Of a stretch of DNA of 16,971 nt, positions 1-5,970 are shown in pieces. This DNA is from DATLBY01 sp035526665. GTDB lineage: Bacteria; Acidobacteriota; Terriglobia; Bryobacterales; Bryobacteraceae. Under the pieces are notes generated by a model, which worked only from the letters and a program-made list of their open reading frames with translations, was not told the DNA's origin and ran no database searches. The stretch lies in assembly GCA_035526665.1 (NCBI GenBank), contig DATLBY010000302.1:1-16971 (forward strand). Direction: 5' to 3'. Positions within the stretch are counted from its first letter, which is position 1, and each line of letters opens with the position of its first letter. Both the position numbers and the translations under genes were made by a program.

Positions 1-246
1 GGCCAATTTGAACCGGATGAAGCTGTTCATGTGGCTATCCGGCACGTGATGAATAACCTGGCGCGCAGTCCAACCCGCGGCCCGGTAGGGGACATCCAGC
101 TGCTCCGCTGTCAGCGCTTCGGCGGCGGCTCTGAATTTCGCAGGCGTCTCGGCGATGATCTGAATGTAGCGCTGCCGGTCTGCTTCCGAGTTCTCGCCTT
201 TCCATTCAAACCGGCCGATAGGATAGCGGGCATCCGTTTCACTCAT
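1..246 (-). CDS. YfiT/BstA-like DinB-fold metal-dependent protein (partial, C-terminus outside window)
   Basis: The first 82 residues of a DinB/YfiT-family protein are visible; the rest runs off the left edge. The opening YPIGRFEWKG and the block YRAAGWTARQVIHHVPDSH (residues 54-72) followed by MNSFIRFK match the N-terminal half of Bacillus YfiT, where the His of this block (H66/H67 here) is one of three metal ligands; the other two would lie outside the window. Family members are four-helix-bundle thiol transferases or hydrolases (BstA uses bacillithiol); the substrate here cannot be told. The ATG overlaps the TGA of the upstream oxidoreductase gene as ATGA, so the two are very likely translationally coupled in one operon. 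No signal peptide is seen, so it should be cytoplasmic. Family call firm, function uncertain. Confidence 0.85.
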   Translation of the reverse strand, partial: MSETDARYPIGRFEWKGENSEADRQRYIQIIAETPAKFRAAAEALTAEQLDVPYRAAGWTARQVIHHVPDSHMNSFIRFKLA

Positions 247-1892
247 ACTGTTTTCTTTGCATACTCGCGGGTAATGTAATCACAGGCGCGGATGGTAATC
301 GCCATCATGGTAAGCGTCGGATTTTGACATCCGCTGGAAACCCAGGCAGCGCCATCGGTAACGAAAATGTTCGGGACTTCGTGCGCCTGATTGTATTTAT
401 TCAGCACGCTGGTCTTCGGATTGTTGCCCATTCGAGCCGTGCCGATTTCATGGATGCAGTGTCCCGGGACCGAGTAACTGCCGGTAACCTTCACGTCCTT
501 TGCGCCCGCGGCCTCCAGCATCTCGGCAGCTTGCAGCCGCCCGTCCTCGAACATTTTCTTCTCGTTGTCGCTCCAATCGGCGCTCACCTTCAGGATGGGA
601 ATACCATAGGCATCCACCTTGTCCTGATCAATCTCCACTCGATTCTCTTTGCGGGCCAGGCATTCGCCCCACAGGCCGATGTTGATGCTCCAATGGCCTT
701 TGCGAACGGCTTCTTTATAAGAAGCGCCAAATCCGGGAGCGCCGAATTGGAATGAGGGGGAGCTTCCCCCCTGGTAGCCGTAGCCGCGAATAAATCCGTT
801 CGTCTCCTTCTCCTTCACATTGCGGAAACGAGGGATATAGATACCGTTGGGCCGGCGCGGCATACCTGCCCACGGGCGGGCCTCAAGTTGCGGCATCGCG
901 CCGGACGCCCCGCCCTGGTAAATGTGATCCATCACGTAGCGGCCGAGCGCGTCGTTGTCGTTGCAAATCTTGGAATTCATCAGGAGCCGGGTCGATTCCA
1001 GCGTGGAGGCGCACAACAGAAAGATCTTGCCCCGCACTTCGCGGGTTCGCTTGGTATTGGCATCCACGTAGGCAACCCCGGCAGCCTTGCCCTCCTTCAT
1101 CAGAACCCGGGCCGCGACTGCATCGGTCAGCAGCGTGAGCCGTCCAGTAGCCAGCGCATCCTTGATAGTGGTGAACGGACTTGCAAAGTAGGAGTTAGTG
1201 ATGCAGCCGCGCTCGCATGGCCCGCAATAGTGGCAGGCTTTTCGTCCGTTGTGGTCCCGTGTGAGAATCGCGGTACGGCCCATGGTCATGACGCGGCCGA
1301 ACTTCTCTTTCATCGCCTTTTGCAGCAGCTCTTCGCCGCAGGTCATTTCCATGGGCGGCAGGAAAATGCTGTCGGGAAGCTGGGGAAGGCCCTCCGCCTG
1401 ACCGCTGATGCCGACGTAGCGCTCGACTTTTTCGTAGTAGGGCACCAGGTCCTCATAGGAGATCGGCCAATCGTCGCCATAACCGTCGTGGGAAGCGGCT
1501 TTGAAGTCCAGATTGCTCATCCGGTAGCTCTGGCGTCCCCAGCTTAAGGTCCTACCTCCCAGAACGCGCTGCCGGATCCAACTAAACGGCTTGGCCTGCG
1601 TATAGGGATTCTCACGGTCGTTCACGAACCACTTGTAGTTGTATTCCGTACAGGCGTAACACTTGCCCTGGACGGGACGGTCCTCGATGATTTTCGGTGA
1701 GAATCCGAGGTATGGCAGCTGCCAGGGATTCATATGTTCGGTAAATTCGGAAGGCGACAGCTTCTTGCCGGCCTCCAAAAGAGCAACCTTCATTCCAGCC
1801 TCGGTCAACTGTTTGGCTGCCCAACCGCCGGTGGCTCCCGACCCTACTACAACGGCATCAAACTGCTCCTGAGGGGACCCGACCTGGAACAT
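243..1892 (-). CDS. GMC-family FAD-dependent oxidoreductase with a Cys-rich motif
   Basis: A 549-residue glucose-methanol-choline oxidoreductase, oxidising a sugar or other alcohol with FAD. Seen: the dinucleotide-binding loop VVGSGATGG (about residues 14-23) and LLEAG after it; the GMC C-terminal block with the catalytic His in GHCIHEIGTARMG (H481) and the Asn in SSGCQNPTLTMM (N524). A motif CHYCGPCERGC puts cysteines at about 220, 223, 226 and 230; bacterial FAD glucose dehydrogenases carry an Fe-S cluster bound by cysteines in a comparable stretch, so an electron-transferring dehydrogenase is more likely than an oxidase. No Tat signal or small partner subunit is seen nearby, so it may be cytoplasmic or pair with a subunit encoded elsewhere. 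An in-frame TTG at 1901 gives three extra residues; I chose ATG 1892 because of the symmetric promoter geometry. Its stop overlaps the YfiT-like start. Confidence 0.93.
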   Translation of the reverse strand: MFQVGSPQEQFDAVVVGSGATGGWAAKQLTEAGMKVALLEAGKKLSPSEFTEHMNPWQLPYLGFSPKIIEDRPVQGKCYACTEYNYKWFVNDRENPYTQAKPFSWIRQRVLGGRTLSWGRQSYRMSNLDFKAASHDGYGDDWPISYEDLVPYYEKVERYVGISGQAEGLPQLPDSIFLPPMEMTCGEELLQKAMKEKFGRVMTMGRTAILTRDHNGRKACHYCGPCERGCITNSYFASPFTTIKDALATGRLTLLTDAVAARVLMKEGKAAGVAYVDANTKRTREVRGKIFLLCASTLESTRLLMNSKICNDNDALGRYVMDHIYQGGASGAMPQLEARPWAGMPRRPNGIYIPRFRNVKEKETNGFIRGYGYQGGSSPSFQFGAPGFGASYKEAVRKGHWSINIGLWGECLARKENRVEIDQDKVDAYGIPILKVSADWSDNEKKMFEDGRLQAAEMLEAAGAKDVKVTGSYSVPGHCIHEIGTARMGNNPKTSVLNKYNQAHEVPNIFVTDGAAWVSSGCQNPTLTMMAITIRACDYITREYAKKTV

Positions 1893-1898
1893 ACAAGG

Positions 1899-1910
1899 CA
1901 AGTATACTTG
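1899..1910. promoter_or_regulatory. Perfect 12-bp palindrome with back-to-back -10 elements between divergent genes
   Basis: CAAGTATACTTG is a perfect palindrome and contains TATACT on both strands (plus 1903-1908; minus 1906-1901), one mismatch from the TATAAT consensus. A start about 7 nt downstream would be near 1915 on plus and 1894 on minus, each only 2 nt before the ATG of hemD (1917) and of the GMC gene (1892). The two ATGs are exactly equidistant from the palindrome centre. No Shine-Dalgarno is visible before either ATG and no good -35 is seen on either side. It may alternatively be an operator. Confidence 0.5.
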
Positions 1911-1916
1911 GTCTAA

Positions 1917-2735
1917 ATGTCATTCGCGGGAAGGCGGGTATTATCTCTGGAGAGCCGGCGGGCCGTTGAGACCGCCGAACTGATCCGGCGGAACGGCGGG
2001 GATCCATTCGTCGCGCCCTCCATGCGCGAAGTTCCCATCGAGCACAACCAGGCGGCATTGCGTTTTGCCGAGAGATTGCTGGAGCGGGAATTCGACATGG
2101 TGATTCTGCTCACCGGCGTCGGCACGCGGTTTCTGGTCAAAGTGATGGCGACGCGGTATCCGCAGGAACAGATCGTGGAGGCTTTGGCTGGCGTCGTGAC
2201 GGTCGCGCGCGGGCCCAAGCCAACCGCTGCGCTGCGCGAAATCGGCCTGGCGCCCACCATCCTGGTGCCCGAACCGAATACCTGGCACGAGATTGTTGCG
2301 GCGGTCAGCGCTCGCCAGGAGCGCCGGATCGCCGTGCAGGAGTATGGGAAGCCGAGCACGGAATTGCATGACGCGCTCCGCTCGCTGGGCGCCGAGGTGA
2401 CGCCGGTTCCTGTCTATCAGTGGGACCTGCCGGAAGACGTGGAGCCGCTGAAGCGCGCGGCGAGCCGGCTGGCTGCGGGAGAGTTCGATGTCACTTTGTG
2501 GACCACGTCAACCCAGCTTGTTCATCTGCTGCAAATAGCGGAAGAGCTCGGTATCGAGCCGAAAGTGCGGGCGGCCCTTCAACAAACGATGGTGGCTTCC
2601 ATCGGCCCGACCACCAGTGAGACACTGACCGAGCATGGCCTCCACGTAGACATGGAACCGTCACATCCCAAACTAGGGTTATTGGTCAAAGAGGCAGCGG
2701 AGCACCTTGCGCAAGGGCGCCAGAAACCCGCATGA
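1917..2735 (+). CDS. hemD: Uroporphyrinogen-III synthase (HemD family)
   Basis: A 272-residue HemD-type protein. The enzyme closes and rearranges hydroxymethylbilane to uroporphyrinogen III, the branch point of haem, sirohaem and corrinoid synthesis. Seen: the opening LAGRRVL-like FAGRRVLSLESRRAVETAEL, the first-domain segment MVILLTGVGTRFLV (61-74), the hinge, and in the second domain VYQWDLPED, VTLWTTSTQLVHLL (192-205) and VASIGPTTSETLTEHGL (226-242), the most typical signature of the family. Length is normal (about 250-270). The genes usually next to hemD (hemC, hemB) are absent; instead the stop TGA overlaps the atpZ start as ATGA, so it heads an F0 operon. The start ATG 1917 has no ribosome binding site and probably gives a near-leaderless mRNA. 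HemD sequences diverge strongly, so a regulatory-type HemD homologue cannot be excluded. Confidence 0.85.
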   Translation: MSFAGRRVLSLESRRAVETAELIRRNGGDPFVAPSMREVPIEHNQAALRFAERLLEREFDMVILLTGVGTRFLVKVMATRYPQEQIVEALAGVVTVARGPKPTAALREIGLAPTILVPEPNTWHEIVAAVSARQERRIAVQEYGKPSTELHDALRSLGAEVTPVPVYQWDLPEDVEPLKRAASRLAAGEFDVTLWTTSTQLVHLLQIAEELGIEPKVRAALQQTMVASIGPTTSETLTEHGLHVDMEPSHPKLGLLVKEAAEHLAQGRQKPA

Positions 2736-2944
2736 AAGAGAAGAAGAATGTCCTGGTCATGGTGGCAGAGTACACAACTCTTGCCTTCATCCTTCCCACT
2801 ACCACCTTCGTGGGATATCTGATCGGCTATTTTCTGGATAAGCGCCTCGGAACGACGTATCTTTATCTGATTTTCCTGCTGATCGGGATTGCCGCGGGAT
2901 TCCTCCAGCTCTACCGGCAGCTTAAAAAAGATACCAGTGGGTGA
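2732..2944 (+). CDS. atpZ: AtpZ/AtpI-like small membrane protein of the F-type ATP synthase operon
   Basis: A 70-residue protein with two membrane spans (about 13-35 and 42-62) joined by GYFLDKRLGTTYLY, the hallmark of the AtpZ family (also called putative F0F1-ATPase subunit Ca2+/Mg2+ transporter). AtpZ proteins are found at the head of atp operons and work with AtpI in Mg2+ supply or c-ring assembly; that role is known for the family in Bacillus, not shown here. It overlaps hemD (ATGA) upstream and the atpI-like gene downstream by 8 nt. The basic C-terminus (YRQLKKDTSG) would lie in the cytoplasm. Small size and the position between hemD and atpI support the call. Confidence 0.82.
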   Translation: MKEKKNVLVMVAEYTTLAFILPTTTFVGYLIGYFLDKRLGTTYLYLIFLLIGIAAGFLQLYRQLKKDTSG

Positions 2945-3308
2945 GCGCGGGGCAAAGCGAATCGTGGTCCTGATGTCCGTGCTCACACTCGCAGGATCGC
3001 TGTCTGCTTTTCAGATTGGGGGTTGGCGCTGGGTCACGGGGTTTCTACTCGGCGCGGCCTTCTCCGCCCTGAACTTCAGATTCTTCCGCCGTATTGTCGA
3101 CGCGGTCGGAAGCTCTGCCGGCAGGAGCCGGCCGCGCAGCGGCTCTGCCGTGTTTCTGGGCGCCCGCTATCTTCTATTTGGGCTCGCCGGGTATGCTATA
3201 TTAAGGTTTTTCGACGCCAGCATTGCGGCTGCTTTGGCCGGCTGTTTCGTCTGTGTCGCTGCCGTCATTTTAGAAATTCTCTACGAACTCATTTATGCAG
3301 GAACATGA
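2937..3308 (+). CDS. atpI: ATP synthase subunit I (AtpI-like) membrane protein
   Basis: A 123-residue, four-span membrane protein: hydrophobic stretches start at IVVLMSVLTLAG, WVTGFLLGAAFSALN, ARYLLFGLAGYAI and AAALAGCFVCVAAVIL. The pattern W..G...G...S..NF followed by basic residues (FRFFRR) after the second span is typical of AtpI, a c-ring assembly factor placed before atpB in many operons. I start it at GTG 2937; an upstream ATG at 2889 is in frame but lies deep inside atpZ and gives a polar extension. ATG 2973 is a second alternative. It overlaps atpZ by 8 nt and atpB by 14 nt, so the four genes are probably translated as a coupled set. AtpI is poorly conserved; the call rests on topology, size and position. 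Confidence 0.75.
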   Translation: MGERGAKRIVVLMSVLTLAGSLSAFQIGGWRWVTGFLLGAAFSALNFRFFRRIVDAVGSSAGRSRPRSGSAVFLGARYLLFGLAGYAILRFFDASIAAALAGCFVCVAAVILEILYELIYAGT

Positions 3309-4035
3309 ACTCTGGATTACTGCGTTCTTCAACGATCATCTAGCCGGTGTCGCGAACGCCATGCTCGGATTGTTCGGAGTGCACGCGGCGGATCCCGCGC
3401 ATCCCTGGGTCAACTACATGGCCATGGAGATGGTCGTTGCGTTGCTGATCGTGCTCTTGTTCCTTTTTTTGCGCACGCGGCTCTCTATGGACCGGCCGGG
3501 CAAACTACAGCACTTCTTCGAAGTAATCTACGAATTCCTGCACGGGCAGGCGCACGAGGTAGTGGGCCACGACGGCAGGAAGTACATCTCTTTTTTCGGC
3601 ACGCTATTTATCTTCATTCTGTTTTCCAACCTCATCGGCATTATTCCGACATTCGAATCGCCCACCATGTTTCCGGCCGTGACGGCGGGCTGCGCCATCG
3701 CCGCATTTTTGTACTACAACATTGTGGGGATGCAGGCGCAGGGAGTGGGCAAGTACCTGGCGCATTTTGCCGGCCCCATGCCATTGCTGGCTCCGTTAAT
3801 GATCCCGATCGAGATCGTCAGCCATCTGGCCCGCCCTCTCTCGCTCACGATCCGTCTTTACGCGAACATGCTGGCCGGAGAGAAGGTCACCCTGGTGTTC
3901 CTGGGACTGACCTATCTGGTCGCGCCAGCGGTCTTCATGGGGCTGCACGTATTCGTATCCGTTCTGCAGGCTTATGTATTCACGCTGCTGACCATGATGT
4001 ATGTGGGCAGCGCGGTGGCGCACGAGGAGCACTAA
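3295..4035 (+). CDS. atpB: F-type ATP synthase subunit a
   Basis: A 246-residue membrane subunit that forms the two ion half-channels against the c-ring. Seen: the core block IEIVSHLARPLSLTIRLYAN (172-191), where R187 is the essential arginine facing the c-ring carboxylate, followed by MLAGE, and the last span VSVLQAYVFTLLTMMYV with Q225 in the place of the conserved Gln/Glu. Five to six membrane spans are visible, starting near residues 42, 100, 130, 166, 195 and 215. Length is normal for a bacterial a subunit. It begins 14 nt inside the atpI-like gene and is followed 96 nt later by atpE. No atpF (subunit b) follows, which is unusual. The call is secure. Confidence 0.97.
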   Translation: MQEHELWITAFFNDHLAGVANAMLGLFGVHAADPAHPWVNYMAMEMVVALLIVLLFLFLRTRLSMDRPGKLQHFFEVIYEFLHGQAHEVVGHDGRKYISFFGTLFIFILFSNLIGIIPTFESPTMFPAVTAGCAIAAFLYYNIVGMQAQGVGKYLAHFAGPMPLLAPLMIPIEIVSHLARPLSLTIRLYANMLAGEKVTLVFLGLTYLVAPAVFMGLHVFVSVLQAYVFTLLTMMYVGSAVAHEEH

Positions 4036-4131
4036 TTTATACCGGCTTTATGCCGCTTCCAGTGTGAGCCGCCGGCATCCCAATGCACGGCCGGAACCAC
4101 CTCCTGGAGGCGATTTTTCAAGGAGAAACAC

Positions 4132-4443
4132 ATGAACACACGCATTATGTTGCTTTTCGCGGCTCTCTTCGTCATGGCGAGCCCGATCTTTGCTCAGGAA
4201 CCGGCCGCTGCTGCCGGGGCTAACTATCAATGGGCGGTTGCCATCTCCGCCGGCTTTTCCATGGCCATTGCTTCCGGTCTGTGCGCTCTGGCACAGGGTA
4301 AAGCAGTCGCTTCCTCAGCCGAGGCGATTGCCCGTAACCCCGGCGCCGCCGCCGCCATCCGTTTCGCGCTGCTGCTCGGCCTGGTGCTGATCGAGTCGCT
4401 GGCCCTCTACACCCTGGTTATCATCTTCGCCAAGGTAAAGTAA
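4132..4443 (+). CDS. atpE: F-type ATP synthase subunit c, with N-terminal leader
   Basis: The 103-residue proteolipid of the rotor ring. The first about 22 residues look like a cleavable leader (MNTRIMLLFAALFV, then SPIFAQ), longer than the usual 75-85-residue subunit c. The hairpin is clear: helix 1 about 33-65, polar loop ARNPG (67-71), helix 2 with the ion-binding E88 in VLIESLALYTL. Spacing from the loop Pro (P70) to Q55 (-15) and E88 (+18) equals that of Ilyobacter tartaricus (P47, Q32, E65). S89 and Y93 match S66 and Y70, but L90 replaces T67. AAGGAG at 4120-4125, six bases before the ATG, is the strongest ribosome site in this operon, as expected for a subunit needed in about ten copies. 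A perfect hairpin follows 10 nt after the stop. Confidence 0.96.
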   Translation: MNTRIMLLFAALFVMASPIFAQEPAAAAGANYQWAVAISAGFSMAIASGLCALAQGKAVASSAEAIARNPGAAAAIRFALLLGLVLIESLALYTLVIIFAKVK

Positions 4444-4452
4444 GTCTTTCCC

Positions 4453-4489
4453 GGGTGTCCGCGGCGCCGGAAGTCCGCAGCGGACACCC
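4453..4489 (+). terminator. Strong hairpin after atpE, possible terminator or attenuator
   Basis: A perfect 10-bp inverted repeat, GGGTGTCCGC (4453-4462) and GCGGACACCC (4480-4489), with a 17-nt loop. There is no T-run after it (AACTCCCTCCT), so it is not a classic intrinsic terminator; it could stop transcription with Rho, protect the 3' end of the atp mRNA, or lie in the leader of the aldolase gene 11 nt downstream. Confidence 0.55.
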
Positions 4490-4500
4490 AACTCCCTCCT

Positions 4501-5385
4501 ATGAAACTGCAAGGTATCTTCCCTCCCATCACCACTCCCTTTAATCATGAGGGTGAGCTCTATAAGGCCAAGGTTCTGCATAACGTCTCCAAATGGAATC
4601 TGACCGGACTCGCCGGTTACGTGGTGTGCGGTTCCACCGGTGAAAGCGTCATGCTGACTACTGAGGAGAAGACGCTGCTGTGGGAATGGGTTGCGAGCTG
4701 CGCATCCCCTGAGAAGCTTCTGATTGCGGGTACGGGCGTCGAGAGCGTTCAGGAAACCGTCGGGCTGACCAATCGCGCGGCCTCCCTGGGTTATAAGGCG
4801 GCGATGGTCCGGACACCTCACTATTACAAAAATTATGCAATGCGTAACGAGACGCAGATTCTCTACTTTCGGGCCGTGGCCGACCGCTCGCACATTCCCA
4901 TCATGATTTATAACTGGCCGCAGGCCACGGGCGTGGATATTCACCCGGATGCGGTGGCCGAGCTTTCTCACCATCCCAACGTAATCGCGATCAAAGAGAG
5001 CTCCGGCAACCTGGAGAAGGTGGCCCGCATGATTCGTGAAGTGCGGCCCGGCTTCCAGGTTCTGGTTGGCTCGGCGCCCACTCTGTGGCCGTCGCTGCAG
5101 GCTGGCGCAACGGGAGCCGTACTCGCCTTCGCGAATGCCGCGCCTTATGCGGTGATTACTATCTGGGAGGCTCATCGCACGCGCGAGACGGAAGCGGGGC
5201 AGGAATGGCAAACCAGAATCACGCGGGCTGCCGAGTTGGTGACTACCAAATACGGCGTCCCAGGGCTGAAATATGCCATGGATTTGAACGGTTATTACGG
5301 AGGGCCGCCCCGTTTGCCGCTAGCCGTTCCGGCGCCAGAAGCACGCCAGGAGATCGAAGCGGCATTTGCCGGTTTGAACAGCTAA
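4501..5385 (+). CDS. DapA/NanA-family class I aldolase (dihydrodipicolinate synthase-like)
   Basis: A 294-residue TIM-barrel Schiff-base aldolase/lyase. Seen: GIFPPITTPF at the N-terminus, the CGSTGES loop (43-49), Y108, the catalytic Tyr in IMIYNWP (Y137), and the Schiff-base Lys in VIAIKESSGN (K165). These align with T44/T45, Y107, Y133 and K161 of E. coli DapA. The Arg that binds the second carboxylate in DapA (Arg138, in YNVPSRT) is replaced: here the stretch reads YNWPQAT, with Ala at the equivalent place (A142). So true dihydrodipicolinate synthase activity is unlikely; a 2-keto-acid aldolase or dehydratase of sugar-acid or hydroxyproline breakdown is more plausible. The ATG is preceded by pyrimidines (CTCCCTCCT) and no Shine-Dalgarno. 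Its stop overlaps the stop of the convergent HPt gene. Confidence 0.9.
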   Translation: MKLQGIFPPITTPFNHEGELYKAKVLHNVSKWNLTGLAGYVVCGSTGESVMLTTEEKTLLWEWVASCASPEKLLIAGTGVESVQETVGLTNRAASLGYKAAMVRTPHYYKNYAMRNETQILYFRAVADRSHIPIMIYNWPQATGVDIHPDAVAELSHHPNVIAIKESSGNLEKVARMIREVRPGFQVLVGSAPTLWPSLQAGATGAVLAFANAAPYAVITIWEAHRTRETEAGQEWQTRITRAAELVTTKYGVPGLKYAMDLNGYYGGPPRLPLAVPAPEARQEIEAAFAGLNS

Positions 5386-5924
5386 TCCGGACCGGCTATT
5401 CCCAGGCCCCCGGCTGGTAAAAGGCCTGGGTCCGGGCCGGTCAGGGCGCGCGTTTTCGTGACTAGCGCTGCCACGTCGGTGAGGTGGGGAGCGGGAGGCT
5501 TGGCCGGATCGAGTTCCAGATGATTCACCCAGTGATGCAGGAAATGGACGCCTTCGAATAAAATATCGATCACGGTGGTTGTCAGAGCCAGCTTTGCCTG
5601 CCTAGCCAGGTCGAGGACCGTTTCCATCTCATGGGAAACCGCCCGCATGGCGTTCAACTCCAGAAACCCGGCAACGCCTGCGATGGTGTGGACGTGGCGA
5701 AAAACGGTAAGGATGATCTGGAGGTTCCCAGCATCGAGTCGCAGCGCCAGCAGACCTGATTGGATGGTGTCCAGTCGCTCACGCGCTTCCACAACAAACC
5801 CGGCTACCAGCTCCGGACTATGCCTAGAAATGGCGCGCGCTTGGCCCTGCGGCGGTAACACCGGCTCGGCTCTCCGGATGGCCGGTGGCAGATTGGCGGC
5901 ACACATTCCGGTGCGGTCCCCCAT
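5382..5924 (-). CDS. Stand-alone HPt (histidine phosphotransfer) domain protein
   Basis: A 180-residue protein whose centre is a CheA-type HPt helix bundle: FVVEARERLDTIQSGLLAL, then VFRHVHTIAGVAGFLEL with the phosphorylatable His at H79, then MRAVSHEMETVLDLAR. There is no kinase, dimerisation or CheW domain. The usual HTIKG is HTIAG: the Lys next to the His is Ala (codon GCA). The C-terminus is rich in Pro and Gly (GPDPGLLPAGGLGIAGPD), partly because it reads through a GC-rich hairpin. The reading frame is open up to an ATG at 6083, but that part lies inside the cheX-like gene in another frame; I chose ATG 5924, preceded by GAGTAGGCG, 46 nt after the upstream stop. ATG 5906 is an alternative. 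It is the third gene of the cheY-cheX-hpt set and should receive or pass on phosphoryl groups in the cytoplasm. Confidence 0.78.
   Translation of the reverse strand: MGDRTGMCAANLPPAIRRAEPVLPPQGQARAISRHSPELVAGFVVEARERLDTIQSGLLALRLDAGNLQIILTVFRHVHTIAGVAGFLELNAMRAVSHEMETVLDLARQAKLALTTTVIDILFEGVHFLHHWVNHLELDPAKPPAPHLTDVAALVTKTRALTGPDPGLLPAGGLGIAGPD
5401..5430. terminator. GC-rich hairpin at the convergent gene ends
   Basis: CCCAGGCC (5401-5408) and GGCCTGGG (5423-5430) form a perfect 8-bp stem with a 14-nt loop, flanked by CCGGACCGG on one side and CCGGGCCGG on the other. It starts 15 nt after the aldolase stop and lies inside the last codons of the HPt gene. Lack of a T-run makes an intrinsic terminator uncertain. 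Confidence 0.4.
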
Positions 5925-5970
5925 AGTTTCGCCTACTCGCCCGTTTCCGGCATCGATGCACGCAACTGCC

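Noticed and set aside
888..1547. Open frame of 219 codons on the plus strand
   Set aside because: It lies wholly antisense to the GMC oxidoreductase, whose catalytic motifs are intact; the translated protein has no recognisable domain.
4315..5211. Open frame of 298 codons on the minus strand
   Set aside because: Antisense to atpE and the aldolase, both clearly real; long antisense frames are expected in GC-rich DNA.
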